From: an uncultured Bacteriovoracaceae bacterium
Lineage (GTDB): Bacteria > Bdellovibrionota > Bacteriovoracia > Bacteriovoracales > Bacteriovoracaceae
DNA: 53,024 bases
NCBI GenBank assembly: GCA_938017795.1
Contig: CALIJZ010000057.1
Location: 1-53,024, forward strand
Direction of reading: 5' to 3'
The notes beneath the pieces were generated by a model. That model was given only the letters and a program-made list of their open reading frames with translations. It did not search any database and was not told the DNA's origin. The translations under genes and the position numbers were made by a program. Shown here one piece after another: positions 1 through 9,157 of the stretch; the stretch's first letter is position 1; each line of letters starts with the position of its first letter.

Positions 1-1756
1 CCATGCTCCAGCTCTGAGCTGTATTTGTTTGAATTTTATTTATTAATTTCATTTTATCCCTATTAGATAAATTTTTACGTTTATTATAACCAAGGTCATA
101 GAGAATTTTATAATCATCCTTTAAATAGACATTTTTAAAGGCCATCGTCTTATAAAACCAAGCAGCCATATAAGAAAGTGTCACAGGTAGATTTGTTCCA
201 AGATAATGAGTGGTATTACTTGCAGCAAATTCGTTTGTTAAGTAAAAGCCTCCATAGTAATGATAATAACCAGATCTGAAAATTTTATCTTCCATATAGT
301 CAAAGGAATGCATGAAATATTTTTTTTTAAGTTCGGGATCTAGTGATTCTTTTTTTAATAGTTTAAAAAGTTTAGTTTTATAATCACTCATTTCTGCGAG
401 AGCTTTTTTCGGTAAATTGAGTCCTTTGATTGCATTAGGTGCATAAAATGCTGAATGGCGAGAAGGACGAAATACATTTAAAAGATTAAGGTCTGTCGCT
501 AGTTCTTGAGATTGCTTTGAAGAAAGAGTTAAGTTTTTTATATCAAAAAACTCTTTAATATCATTATGTCCAAAAACTGAAAGTATTCTAGAAGCATAAA
601 ATGCTGACTCTTTCTGATCGATCGAATACTTCTTAGTTGTATCTAGAGCTAATTGCCAAATATCTGTTTGAGTTTCTTCCCAGAAATTCCAAGGTCTGGC
701 CCTTTGGTAATAATCTAACTTATTTCCATCTATTAAAGCTAGTTTTTCATAAAATGCAATACTCATCTTACGGAAGGGTTTGTCTTTAATTAAAAGTTTT
801 GTTAGATGTTCTCGAATTCCATCATTACCAAAGAATATTCTTTTTGAGCTTTGTATCTTATCGTCTGTCCCAAAAATGACTTTCTCTATTGTTTTTACAA
901 TTTTCTTGGGTTTTGAAACAATGATATTATGCTTCTTTGATAGCCATGTGGAAAAATCAAAAAATATTTCAATAAAACTTTTCTCTCTTTTTAGCAGAGA
1001 TGAAATAATATCTTTAAAAGAAGCATTGAGATTAATATCCAAGTCCGACTTAGTTCCAATTTCATTTAGTTTAGCAAGCATTGAGTCAATTCTTCCCCTT
1101 AGATTTGATAGATATTTTCTTCTAGAGAAATTATCTAGAGAGTTGAAAATAGAGTTTTCTTGTTTGAAGTTTTGGGTATTAAAAATACTTGAGAATTTAT
1201 TTTTAACAAGGGAGTCGTCAATAGTATTATTTTTTGGAATTGTCCTAATTAATGAATCTATTGTCTCTATGATTTGATTAAAAAAAATAAGGGTATGATC
1301 AGGTAATGATGCGTATTTTTGAGGAGTATAGTTCGTACGATTTAACTTTGAGTAAGCATCAAGAAAAGATTTTTTCAAAATAGAAGTATTGAGCTCGTTT
1401 TTTGAGGTCTTTGACTTAAGAAGTTTACGAAATTCAAAAGCTTCTAGTTTAAGTTTATTACTTATATCGAGGTTGTTTGAGTAGATAGAAGTAATATAGT
1501 TTGAAAGTTCCAATTTCTTGGACTCATCAAGGTTTTGATCTTTTAACAAGTATGAAAGCTTTAATTTTTTCTCATCATCAAGGTTGGAGTTTTTTACAAG
1601 ATTCTCTATTCTATTTAGATCTAGACTGAGAAGTTTGTTGTTATATGAAAAGTTTTTATTGAGAGTTTTTTTCTTGAAAAGATTTATTGTGCAAGCACCA
1701 ATATCAAGTGCTTGCAGATTTAAAGATATTAAAACGATTGTTAAACGTAATAACAT
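1..1756 (-). CDS. Large secreted protein of unknown function (partial, 3' end outside window)
   Basis: The minus strand is open from an ATG at 1756 to the window edge, 585 codons without a stop, so the C-terminus is missing. The first 16 residues (MLLRLTIVLISLNLQA) form a Sec signal peptide. An IGAC tetrapeptide at residues 19-22 could instead be a lipobox. The mature part is Lys/Asn/Ser-rich and largely helical, with no family motif I recognise. Aromatic-rich stretches lie near the visible C-terminal end. The ATG follows the stop of the upstream nuclease gene by 2 bases, so the two genes are translationally coupled. Plus-strand reading frames here (780-1277, 1584-1802) are short and look like shadows of this long frame. 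Function unknown; an exported, envelope or prey-interaction role is only inference. Confidence 0.75.
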   Translation of the reverse strand, partial: MLLRLTIVLISLNLQALDIGACTINLFKKKTLNKNFSYNNKLLSLDLNRIENLVKNSNLDDEKKLKLSYLLKDQNLDESKKLELSNYITSIYSNNLDISNKLKLEAFEFRKLLKSKTSKNELNTSILKKSFLDAYSKLNRTNYTPQKYASLPDHTLIFFNQIIETIDSLIRTIPKNNTIDDSLVKNKFSSIFNTQNFKQENSIFNSLDNFSRRKYLSNLRGRIDSMLAKLNEIGTKSDLDINLNASFKDIISSLLKREKSFIEIFFDFSTWLSKKHNIIVSKPKKIVKTIEKVIFGTDDKIQSSKRIFFGNDGIREHLTKLLIKDKPFRKMSIAFYEKLALIDGNKLDYYQRARPWNFWEETQTDIWQLALDTTKKYSIDQKESAFYASRILSVFGHNDIKEFFDIKNLTLSSKQSQELATDLNLLNVFRPSRHSAFYAPNAIKGLNLPKKALAEMSDYKTKLFKLLKKESLDPELKKKYFMHSFDYMEDKIFRSGYYHYYGGFYLTNEFAASNTTHYLGTNLPVTLSYMAAWFYKTMAFKNVYLKDDYKILYDLGYNKRKNLSNRDKMKLINKIQTNTAQSWSM

Positions 1757-1758
1757 TT

Positions 1759-2796
1759 TTAGAAATTATCTATACGTTCAACAAAATCTGGGAAATCTAT
1801 AAAAGGATTTCTATTTCCTTGTATTTCGAGAATAAGCTCATTTCTTTTGATTTCATTTTCATCAACTGGGTCTTGCTCGTGCCAAGCTCTTAGGTATGTT
1901 TCCTCTGTATCATTCATTGGGATTTCATATCTTAGAGACATGTAAAATAATGCTCTTGCAACATTTCCTTTATGTTCTAGAGGTGGCTCAAAGTATAAAG
2001 ATGTTGCTAAACTTCCTTTAAGGTTTTTTTCATTTTTAATTATATCTTTAATGTTTTCATGCTCAACTAATGCAAATTCATAAGCTGGGCCCAATTTACT
2101 GGTAGTACATGCTTGGCCTTTTTTAGTACGAACACCTTTGTCTTTCACAACATTTCCAAATGGATGATTACTTCTATCTTGATTGGCTTGAGTATCAGTA
2201 ATATAGAGATGGTGTAGGTCTTGCTTTACGTCTTTGCCTATAGGTTCTCTTTTGAATTGTCCTTTTGGTAGGGTATGTTCCGTATTTAAAAACTTATCAT
2301 CAGCCGGCCGAGCAGTTGTCCCAACCTTGGCAGGCTTTCTAATATCGTCCATATAATATTCTAGATTACAATAAACTGATCTTACTTTTCCGCCCCTTTC
2401 TCCTCCCAGATTATCAATTAGACTAAAGAGGTAGTCTCTTGCTTCACCGTAATTTTTAGTGCGATGCCTGTAGCAAGCTCCAACATCTTTACTTCTAATT
2501 TCATGAGTATTTCTAGTTATTCTGTTTCCAGCATCAGAAGGACAGGGTTGATCATCAATTTTATCAGCCTTTTTTTCACCTTGAAAATAATGAGTAGCAG
2601 TTAGAACATCTCGAAGTTTCTCTCTAAATGTTTTTTGATTTTGTTTTTCAAGAAGTTGGTGAAAGTCATCACCATAATATTGAGGAACTTCTAAAGCGGG
2701 ACCTGAGAAACTAATTTCTCTTTTTTGTTCACTGATAGTGTGAGCACAACTCCAAAATAGGAAAGGTATAAGTAAAAGCTTGACTAAAATAATCAT
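1759..2796 (-). CDS. Endonuclease I family secreted nuclease
   Basis: The gene encodes 345 residues. The family signature is clear: NTEHTLP (His174 is the catalytic base position), DLHHL at 193-197, then N205, R208-S-N and PFG at 212-214, the order found in E. coli EndA and Vibrio Vvn. These enzymes are periplasmic or secreted Mg-dependent, non-specific DNA/RNA nucleases. The N-terminus is a hydrophobic export signal ending in FWSC (Cys17), probably a lipoprotein with a loose lipobox. The protein is about 100 residues longer than simple EndA, with extra sequence before and after the catalytic core and several cysteines (85, 108, 143) that may form disulphides. It is coupled to the secreted-protein gene that follows. 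Degradation of foreign or prey nucleic acid is the likely use. Confidence 0.88.
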   Translation of the reverse strand: MIILVKLLLIPFLFWSCAHTISEQKREISFSGPALEVPQYYGDDFHQLLEKQNQKTFREKLRDVLTATHYFQGEKKADKIDDQPCPSDAGNRITRNTHEIRSKDVGACYRHRTKNYGEARDYLFSLIDNLGGERGGKVRSVYCNLEYYMDDIRKPAKVGTTARPADDKFLNTEHTLPKGQFKREPIGKDVKQDLHHLYITDTQANQDRSNHPFGNVVKDKGVRTKKGQACTTSKLGPAYEFALVEHENIKDIIKNEKNLKGSLATSLYFEPPLEHKGNVARALFYMSLRYEIPMNDTEETYLRAWHEQDPVDENEIKRNELILEIQGNRNPFIDFPDFVERIDNF

Positions 2797-2873
2797 TAAA
2801 TCCTCCGTGAAATGAATAGTTAATGTATTATAGCATAAATTTATTATTGAACTTAAAGTAATAGAAATTTTAG

Positions 2874-3749
2874 TTATAAAGTGTGTCTTTCAAAGCTATT
2901 AGAGGTAGAAGGAAATAAATCTGAAAATTCATATTTATATTTAGAAAGTTGGGCTAATTTTGCCCCCCAAAAGTCCTTGTCATGATCAAAGATCACACTG
3001 AGGTTCTGTTGAATTATCCAATTATAAATTTCAACTCTTTCTAGAGCAGTTTCGCCGGGGTGAAGGTCATAGCCCATTGTCCAAGCAATATTTAAGTGAT
3101 GACTGGTCGGAAGAAGATCACCCATATAAATCATTTTTTTATCATAAGGAAGTACTTGAAATGGGGTATGACCATGACTGATTTGAAACTTTAGTTCATA
3201 GTCTTGATCAACGAGAATGTTTTTAGAGTTTCCATTAAGCCAATTTAACTGATTTTCTTTTTCATACCATTTAACTAATGGTTCAAAGAATTTTCTATGA
3301 AAAGAGCCTTGATCTCTGGGAGTAGGTTTAAGAGCATAGTCAAAGTGATCGGTATGCAGGTGAAAAGTAGCGTTTGGAAATAGTGGAGTAAGACCATCTT
3401 TAGTACCAAGACCACCGACATGATCAAAGTGTAGGTGAGTTACAATGACGTCAGTAATATCATTACAATTTAAATTTAAGTTCTTCTCTAGAAGTTCCTC
3501 AACAGGGTTGAAGTTGTCGTTTATCCCAAATCTATTATCAAATTTTTCTCCATGGTAACTTCCGACTCCAAGGTCAATAAGAATATTTTTAGACTTAGTT
3601 TGGATGAGAAAAGTTCTACAGTTCATTTCAATTCTATTTAAATCATCAGCAGGTATTTTTTTAGACCAAAGAGGCTTGGGAACTATTCCAAACATTGCTC
3701 CTCCGTCTAGTTTAAAGTGAGATGGATATAAAGAGTGGTATTTTATCAT
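2874..3749 (-). CDS. Metallo-beta-lactamase-fold hydrolase (lactonase-like)
   Basis: This 291-residue protein has the complete metal-binding set of the metallo-beta-lactamase fold: H105-x-H107-x-D109-H110 in VTHLHFDH, H194 in SHGHTPF, D211 in YMGDL and H256 in FDHD. The two-metal site, the length and the late GHTP block resemble the AHL-lactonase/AttM-like and alkylsulfatase-related hydrolases rather than glyoxalase II. No signal peptide is visible, so it is probably cytoplasmic. It stands 77 bases upstream of the nuclease gene on the same strand and could be co-transcribed with it. The substrate cannot be read from the sequence; a lactone or phosphodiester are the obvious options. Confidence 0.85.
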   Translation of the reverse strand: MIKYHSLYPSHFKLDGGAMFGIVPKPLWSKKIPADDLNRIEMNCRTFLIQTKSKNILIDLGVGSYHGEKFDNRFGINDNFNPVEELLEKNLNLNCNDITDVIVTHLHFDHVGGLGTKDGLTPLFPNATFHLHTDHFDYALKPTPRDQGSFHRKFFEPLVKWYEKENQLNWLNGNSKNILVDQDYELKFQISHGHTPFQVLPYDKKMIYMGDLLPTSHHLNIAWTMGYDLHPGETALERVEIYNWIIQQNLSVIFDHDKDFWGAKLAQLSKYKYEFSDLFPSTSNSFERHTL

Positions 3750-3835
3750 TTTAAAGTAAAGTGAGTTTCATTTAGCCTCAGTATTATAAACAATTAAAAA
3801 AACATACTTAGTCATAAAATATTTATGAATTAGTA

Positions 3836-3879
3836 AATTTCAGGAGTGTTTCTGGTTAAAACAAAACACCCCTGAATTT
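3836..3879 (-). terminator. Hairpin terminator downstream of the 3885-4379 lipoprotein gene
   Basis: An 11-bp inverted repeat (3841-3851 and 3864-3874, one G-T type mismatch) is flanked by A/T runs that extend the stem. It lies immediately after the stop codon of the minus-strand lipoprotein gene. The U-run is short, so termination is likely but not certain. Confidence 0.5.
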
Positions 3880-3884
3880 AAAGA

Positions 3885-4379
3885 TTACTTACGTGTATAA
3901 TTTCTAATAATGTCTTCAACTGTATAAATGATTTTTGAATCAAAACTTAATGATGACTTAGTTTGAGTATGGGATTCTAGTATTAGGTTTGCACTAGCTA
4001 CAGTACTGGCTGCTGACCATGATGTAGTAAATTCATTTGAAGCTGTTGTTGAAAGCTCACAAGTAAATTGAGCTTCTTCGGCTGTAACGGGTTCATAGAA
4101 GTACATATTAACTGACCCAAATTCTGATTGGCCTCCAATATAGTTTAATATGCATTTTCCTGGAGTTCTGGCAGTTGCAGAACACGTAGCTCCAGCAGGT
4201 ACTCCATCTGCATCTGAGCAAGCTTCATTAGCTTGACTTTCCAAATCAGAATCAAGTTCTACGAATTGCATACACCCAATTTTTTCTCCTGAATCACCAA
4301 GTATATTACATGCGACTGATACATCTTTTCCGCATGAGAAAAATAAGCTTAAAAATAAAGAAATAATAACTAATTTCAT
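3885..4379 (-). CDS. Small lipoprotein of unknown function
   Basis: The 164-residue product begins MKLVIISLFLSLFFSCGKD, a signal peptide with the invariant lipoprotein cysteine at residue 16. The lipobox is FFSC, a loose form also seen in other lipoproteins in this window. The mature part is acidic and Ser/Thr/Ala-rich, with several further cysteines that could form disulphides and a basic C-terminal tail. The start is supported by an upstream GAGGAC sequence. No family recognised. It is a single gene, with a hairpin behind it and the long repeat-bearing intergenic region in front. Confidence 0.7.
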   Translation of the reverse strand: MKLVIISLFLSLFFSCGKDVSVACNILGDSGEKIGCMQFVELDSDLESQANEACSDADGVPAGATCSATARTPGKCILNYIGGQSEFGSVNMYFYEPVTAEEAQFTCELSTTASNEFTTSWSAASTVASANLILESHTQTKSSLSFDSKIIYTVEDIIRNYTRK

Positions 4380-4405
4380 GAGAGGACCGCCTTTTTAGTT
4401 TAATA

Positions 4406-4460
4406 GATAATCTGTTTATAAAAAATGTTATCTTATTCTCAAATGCTAGTCTACAAAGCT
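4406..4460 (+). repeat. Direct repeat copy A upstream of sucC
   Basis: Aligned without gaps to 4667-4721, 40 of 55 bases agree, including GATAATCT at the left, a TATCT.ATTC core and CACAAAG/TACAAAG at the right. Copy A is also just upstream of the divergent lipoprotein gene. Confidence 0.55.
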
Positions 4461-4666
4461 TGGCAATTTATAGATGTTAAACAGTATGGCTGAGAGGCCT
4501 TTTAAATATAAACGAATAGAAAGAATATATATTGCTGTTTTGATTAAACAAGATTCTCATTTACACTAGCCAAACATCCTAGCTTAAATGTTTACGACAG
4601 AGAATAAATATATAATATTTGGATGGAGTGACTAAAAAGATGCATCACCTTTTTTTATTTAATATT

Positions 4667-4721
4667 GATAATCTATTGATTGAAAATACTATCTCATTCA
4701 CCTAATCTAATCCACAAAGAT
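4667..4721 (+). repeat. Direct repeat copy B directly upstream of sucC
   Basis: This is the partner of the copy at 4406-4460, 40 of 55 bases identical without gaps. It ends 21 bases before the sucC start codon and so lies in the promoter or leader. The core TCTCATTCAC recurs with one change at about 4554 (TCTCATTTAC), a possible third, more decayed copy. Confidence 0.55.
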
Positions 4722-4742
4722 TCTATATAGAGAGGAGACTTC

Positions 4743-5912
4743 ATGAACGTTCATGAGTATCAGGCTAAAGGCTTGATGAGAAAATTTGATATCAGTGTTC
4801 TTGATGGTGAAGTTGCAAAAACTGCAGCTGAGGCCGTTGAAGTAGCAAAGAAACTTGGTGGAAATATTTGGGTTGTTAAAGCTCAGATTCATGCCGGAGG
4901 TAGAGGACTTGGTGGCGGGGTAAAGCTAGCGAAGTCTTTAGATGAAGTAGAGCAATTTGCAAAAGAAATTATCGGGATGCAATTGGTGACTCATCAAACT
5001 GGACCTGAAGGAAAGAAAGTTCAAAAGGTTTTAGTTGAAGCAGGTTGTGATATTGCTCAAGAGTATTATTTTGGAATTGTTCTAGATAGAGACAGTGGCA
5101 AGATAACAATGATGGCCTGTGAAGAGGGTGGAGTTAATATTGAAGATGTTGCTCATAATACACCTGAGAGAATTATAAAAGTTGCTATTGATCCAGCTAC
5201 TGGTTTTACTCCTTACGTTGGTAGAAAACTTGCTTTTGCTATTGGTCTTGAAGGCGACACGATGAAAAAATGTGTAAAGTTCTTAAGTGGGCTTTATGAA
5301 TTATATACTCAAAAAGATTGCTCAGTAGCTGAGATCAATCCTTTAGTAGTAACGAAGCAAGGTGATGTTATCGCACTTGATGCTAAGTTAAACTTTGATG
5401 AGAACGCACTTTTTAGACATCCAGATATTGAACAATTAAGGGATCCAACTGAAGAGTCAGCTGATGAACTTGAAGCGAGTAAGTCAGGACTTTCTTATAT
5501 TTCACTAGATGGAAGTATTGGTTGCCTTGTAAATGGAGCCGGACTTGCAATGGCCACTATGGATATTATTAAGATTATGGGTGGTGAGCCAGCCAACTTT
5601 TTAGATGTAGGTGGAGGCGCTACGAAAGAAACGGTAGAAAAGGCTTTTAAAATTATTTTAAATGATAAAAACGTGAAAGCGATTTTAGTAAATATTTTCG
5701 GCGGTATCATGAAATGTGATATTATCGCTGAAGGAATTATCGCTGCAGCAAAATCACTAGATTTAAAAGTTCCTTTAATTGTTAGATTAGAAGGGACAAA
5801 CGTAGCAGTTGGAAAAAAACTATTACAAGAATCAGGTCTAGCAATTACTGCAGCAAATGATCTTGCGGATGCAGCTAAAAAAGCAGTATCAGCAGCAAAA
5901 GGAGAACTCTAA
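4743..5912 (+). CDS. sucC: Succinate-CoA ligase, ADP-forming, beta subunit
   Basis: The 389-residue product matches the usual SucC length. It starts with the family N-terminus [11 protein letters not shown], carries the ATP-grasp domain ([13 protein letters not shown] near residue 52, EINPLVV near 198) and ends with the CoA-ligase domain containing [14 protein letters not shown], which meets the alpha subunit. With SucD it converts succinyl-CoA to succinate with formation of ATP (or GTP) in the TCA cycle. A strong AGAGGAG site precedes the ATG. Its stop overlaps the sucD start (TAATG), the usual arrangement. First gene of the sucC-sucD-ndk operon. Confidence 0.97.
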   Translation: MNVHEYQAKGLMRKFDISVLDGEVAKTAAEAVEVAKKLGGNIWVVKAQIHAGGRGLGGGVKLAKSLDEVEQFAKEIIGMQLVTHQTGPEGKKVQKVLVEAGCDIAQEYYFGIVLDRDSGKITMMACEEGGVNIEDVAHNTPERIIKVAIDPATGFTPYVGRKLAFAIGLEGDTMKKCVKFLSGLYELYTQKDCSVAEINPLVVTKQGDVIALDAKLNFDENALFRHPDIEQLRDPTEESADELEASKSGLSYISLDGSIGCLVNGAGLAMATMDIIKIMGGEPANFLDVGGGATKETVEKAFKIILNDKNVKAILVNIFGGIMKCDIIAEGIIAAAKSLDLKVPLIVRLEGTNVAVGKKLLQESGLAITAANDLADAAKKAVSAAKGEL

Positions 5913-6778
5913 TGTCTATATTAGTAAATAGAGATTCAAGACTTATTACAATTGGTTTAACTGGTAAACAAGGAACATTTCATACTCTTCAATCTAGAGA
6001 TTATGGAACGAACGTTGTCGGAGGTGTTACTCCTGGTAAAGGTGGAATGGTTCATGAAGGAATTCCAGTTTATAATTCAACTTACCAAGCGGTTAAGGAA
6101 ACTGAAGCAAACGTTGCTATGATTATGGTGCCACCTAGGTTTGCAGCAGATTCAATTTTAGAATCGATTGATGCTGGAGTGGAATTAATCATTGCTATTA
6201 CGGAAGGAATTCCTATTAATGATATGGTTAAAGTTAGGTCTGTATTAAATAATTCAAAGTCACGATTAATTGGACCAAATTGTCCTGGGATTATTACTCC
6301 AGGAGAGTGTAAGGTTGGAATTATGCCAGGTCATATTCATATGCCAGGTAGTGTTGGAGTTATTTCTAGATCGGGAACTTTAACATATGAGGCAGTTTAT
6401 CAATTAACTCAAAGAGATATTGGTCAATCAACATGTGTTGGTATTGGTGGAGATCCAGTTAATGGAACAAATTTCATTGATTGCTTGGATCTTTTTGAAA
6501 AAGACAAAGACACTGAAGCTGTCATTATGATTGGTGAAATTGGTGGTAATGCAGAGACAGAAGCTGCTAAATGGATTCGAGATAATATGAATAAACCAGT
6601 TGTTAGCTTTATTGCTGGAGCGAGTGCTCCTGCAGGTAAAAGAATGGGACATGCTGGGGCGATTATCTCGGGTGGAGATGATACAGCTGAAGCAAAATAT
6701 AAAGTATTAGAAGAATGTGGAATTACACTTGCTAGAAGTCCAGCTGAGTTAGGCGAAAAATTAGCAAGCGTATTATAA
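5912..6778 (+). CDS. sucD: Succinate-CoA ligase alpha subunit
   Basis: The 288-residue product shows the N-terminal CoA-binding Rossmann domain (TGKQGTFHT near residue 17), the [12 protein letters not shown] loop near 122 and the phosphohistidine motif GHAGAI with His247, which carries the phosphate during catalysis. It forms the catalytic complex with SucC. Translation is coupled to sucC by a one-base stop/start overlap. ndk follows 21 bases after its stop. Confidence 0.97.
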   Translation: MSILVNRDSRLITIGLTGKQGTFHTLQSRDYGTNVVGGVTPGKGGMVHEGIPVYNSTYQAVKETEANVAMIMVPPRFAADSILESIDAGVELIIAITEGIPINDMVKVRSVLNNSKSRLIGPNCPGIITPGECKVGIMPGHIHMPGSVGVISRSGTLTYEAVYQLTQRDIGQSTCVGIGGDPVNGTNFIDCLDLFEKDKDTEAVIMIGEIGGNAETEAAKWIRDNMNKPVVSFIAGASAPAGKRMGHAGAIISGGDDTAEAKYKVLEECGITLARSPAELGEKLASVL

Positions 6779-6799
6779 AAATTAAGATAGGAGAAAATT

Positions 6800-7222
6800 A
6801 TGGAAAAAACGTTAAGTATTATTAAGCCAAACGCAGTAGAAGATAGCAATATTGGAAATATCATTGGAAGATTTGAAAAAGAAGGACTAAAAATTGCAGC
6901 TGCAAAAATGGTTCATCTTTCAAAAGAAAAAGCTGAAGGGTTTTATATTGAGCACAAAGAAAGGCCATTTTTTGGATCTTTAGTAGGTTTCATGACTTCT
7001 GGACCAGTTTTATTAATGGTTCTTGAAGGCGAAGGAGCTGTGTTAAAAAATAGAACTATCATGGGTGCTACAAACCCTGAAGAAGCAGCCGAGGGAACGC
7101 TTAGAAAGCTTTACGCTAAAAGTTTAGAAGCTAATGCGGTTCATGGATCTGATTCAACTCAATCTGCTGATAGAGAAATTTCATATTTCTTTGAAGGGTC
7201 TGAGTTATTTAAAAGATCATAA
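6800..7222 (+). CDS. ndk: Nucleoside diphosphate kinase
   Basis: The 140-residue cytoplasmic enzyme transfers the gamma phosphate from ATP to nucleoside diphosphates. It begins [10 protein letters not shown], has the [14 protein letters not shown] block and carries the active-site histidine in NAVHGSDS (His115), followed by the conserved EISYFF end. The ATG is preceded by TAGGAGAA. It is the last gene of the sucCD operon, which fits its use of the ligase-made nucleotide pool, and is followed by a strong terminator. Confidence 0.97.
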   Translation: MEKTLSIIKPNAVEDSNIGNIIGRFEKEGLKIAAAKMVHLSKEKAEGFYIEHKERPFFGSLVGFMTSGPVLLMVLEGEGAVLKNRTIMGATNPEEAAEGTLRKLYAKSLEANAVHGSDSTQSADREISYFFEGSELFKRS

Positions 7223-7245
7223 GTTTATATTAAATGAATAGATCG

Positions 7246-7274
7246 GGGAGCAAGATATCTTGCTCCCTTTTTTT
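7246..7274 (+). terminator. Rho-independent terminator after ndk
   Basis: A perfect 22-base palindrome (7246-7267, GGGAGCAAG stem) is followed by seven T residues. It ends the sucC-sucD-ndk transcript; the last T's overlap the stop region of the convergent carboxypeptidase gene. Confidence 0.9.
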
Positions 7275-8538
7275 ATTTAACTTCTAGGTTTCTTATTTCG
7301 GAAGTGCCGTCACTTAGTTTAATTTTAAATTTATATTTCCCAACTGGTAAAACTTTATAGAACTCACCTTGATGAAAACTGAATTGACCAAGTTTTCTAG
7401 TTATTGGCTTCACCTGAACAATTTCAACTTTACCTCTTGCTTTAATCGAATCTAGCTTGAAACCAGTTCCGGAGTGAATAACATTTATAAAGTTAAAAAG
7501 AGATTTTCTATTATCTTTATAATATTTTGAGATCGTTGAGTAATCAGGATATTTAGTGTTTGAAAGTTCGATAGTAACTTGTAAATCATTATGCCAGTGA
7601 TAACTCCAATCTTGCATTCCTCCATTTACTTCATACCAATCACTTCCATTAACAATACCGCCTGGAAACTCAGGATTCTCACTCATCGGTTGGTTAAAAC
7701 TTGCATAATATTTAGAAAATTTTACAACAAACTTATCCATTGGATGTCTTTGAGCTTTAGTGTCCCATGGGTAATTAACTACGACGGCTCCACCATGAAA
7801 GTTAGCACTAAGAGAGAAGTGACGCTTTTTCTGCCATTTCATAATTGCTTGAGTTTCTGGTTCTCTACCATCAGGGGTATTTATATTGTCAGCAGTAGTA
7901 AAATCAGGAAAATTTCTATTTAAATCAACTCCGTTTGCATTGGCTCTTTTGGGAACTTCACTTCCGTCTGGGTTCATCGAAGGAAGAATAAAGATTTCAG
8001 TATTATTTACTAAATCTACAACATTCTTATTTTTCTTTTTATACATCTTTAAAAGATCATCCATAAATAGAATTAGTAATTCTCTTCCTACTATTTCATC
8101 GCCATGCATACTGGAGATATATTTAAACTCTGGCTCAAATTCATCCTTGTTTGGATTATCTGAAATCTTCATTACCCATAAATCTCTCCCTTCTACTGAT
8201 TTACCAATACTAAAGAGCTTGGTGATTTCAGGGTGGTCTTTATGAAGTTTTTTTAATTTTGAAACGTTTTCACCATAGCTTGGATAACTGACTCTTGATT
8301 TATTAATTTTTTGAAAAGCAGCCTTAAGACCGTTTCTTTTCAAAATCTTCAAAGTACCTTTAGGACCGTAAACTTCTAAGGTTCTTTGATGAACATGATC
8401 AACAATAAATTTATATTTCTTTTGAAGCTTCTTTATTTTTTTTGAGTAACTAGATTTTACTATGATTGATTCTTCAATAGGTTGCTTTTTAGCAAATAGG
8501 ATTTGAGATAAAAATAAACTGAAAATTAAAAACTTCAT
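7273..8538 (-). CDS. Exported M14-family zinc carboxypeptidase
   Basis: The 421-residue product has a signal peptide (MKFLIFSLFLSQILFA), a propeptide-like region to about 85, then a complete M14 catalytic domain: zinc ligands H145 and E148 (MHGDE), H248 (NFHGG), substrate-binding NRN at 207-209, and catalytic Glu324 in VTIELSNTKYP. A small beta-domain (about 368-421, ending GKYKFKIKLSDG) resembles the transthyretin-like domain of carboxypeptidase D/E/M, so this is closer to the regulatory M14B group than to digestive enzymes. It should remove C-terminal residues from peptides in the periplasm or outside the cell. Stands alone, convergent with ndk. Confidence 0.9.
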   Translation of the reverse strand: MKFLIFSLFLSQILFAKKQPIEESIIVKSSYSKKIKKLQKKYKFIVDHVHQRTLEVYGPKGTLKILKRNGLKAAFQKINKSRVSYPSYGENVSKLKKLHKDHPEITKLFSIGKSVEGRDLWVMKISDNPNKDEFEPEFKYISSMHGDEIVGRELLILFMDDLLKMYKKKNKNVVDLVNNTEIFILPSMNPDGSEVPKRANANGVDLNRNFPDFTTADNINTPDGREPETQAIMKWQKKRHFSLSANFHGGAVVVNYPWDTKAQRHPMDKFVVKFSKYYASFNQPMSENPEFPGGIVNGSDWYEVNGGMQDWSYHWHNDLQVTIELSNTKYPDYSTISKYYKDNRKSLFNFINVIHSGTGFKLDSIKARGKVEIVQVKPITRKLGQFSFHQGEFYKVLPVGKYKFKIKLSDGTSEIRNLEVK

Positions 8539-8722
8539 CGATACTCCACGTTATTATTACTATTATTATTTATGATAATATCTTAGTGTTCTCTTATTTT
8601 AAATCAAAATAATAACTTGTAACACTAAGCATTGTGAGATTTAAAGCCTCTTGAGAGAACTTGAGAGGAAAATTCTTAACTTTTGTTATTATCAATCGAA
8701 TAGATTTTAGATAAATTTAAGT

Positions 8723-9157
8723 ATGAATTTAGAACAATGGTTTGATGCATACGGAGTTTCACATAAAAATAATACGAATATCATTATTCATAAGTTTTGT
8801 GTTCCGGCGATTTTATGGTCAGTGGTAGCTCTTTTATCATCTATCCCAGTGCCTTCTTTTTTTATGTTAGTTCCATTTTTAAACTGGGCAACAATTATTG
8901 CATTCTGTGCTCTGATTTTTTATTTTACTTTGGGAGTGAAACCATTTGCTATTATGTTGATCCAACTTGGAATAGCACTTTTTAGTCTAAATTTTTTTCC
9001 ACCGGCCCATATTGCAAAAATTGGTTTTGGAGTTTTTGTAATTGCCTGGATCTTTCAATTTGTAGGTCACAAAATTGAAGGTAAGAAACCATCTTTTATC
9101 GAAGATATTAAGTTCTTACTCATAGGCCCTTTATGGATCATCAAAGGTCTTTTTTAA
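8723..9157 (+). CDS. DUF962/Mpo1-like multi-pass membrane protein
   Basis: The 144-residue product matches the DUF962 (yeast Mpo1/YGL010w) pattern: YGVSHKNNTNIIIHKFCVP at residues 10-28 with the paired histidines and Asn, four hydrophobic segments, then QFVGHKIEGKKPS with a second conserved His near the end. Mpo1 is an iron-dependent dioxygenase in 2-hydroxy fatty-acid alpha-oxidation; the bacterial members are uncharacterised. The inner membrane is the expected location. No strong ribosome binding site is visible before the ATG. Its last codons overlap the end of the convergent gene by four bases. Confidence 0.8.
   Translation: MNLEQWFDAYGVSHKNNTNIIIHKFCVPAILWSVVALLSSIPVPSFFMLVPFLNWATIIAFCALIFYFTLGVKPFAIMLIQLGIALFSLNFFPPAHIAKIGFGVFVIAWIFQFVGHKIEGKKPSFIEDIKFLLIGPLWIIKGLF

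Larger units (their letters stand above)
4380..4742. other. Long intergenic region between divergent genes, with a diverged direct repeat
   Basis: This 363-base stretch lies between the minus-strand lipoprotein gene and sucC. I see no plausible protein gene and no tRNA. It contains two related 55-base blocks in the same orientation (listed separately). It must hold the sucC promoter, and TTGATT with TACACT 16 bases later, near 4537-4564, is the best-looking plus-strand candidate but only moderate. The sucC ribosome binding site (AGAGGAG) is at its right end. Confidence 0.6.

Noticed and set aside
780..1277. Plus-strand frame of 165 codons
   Set aside because: It lies wholly inside the 585-codon minus-strand frame, has no ribosome site and an unnatural Phe/Leu/Ser-rich product typical of a shadow.
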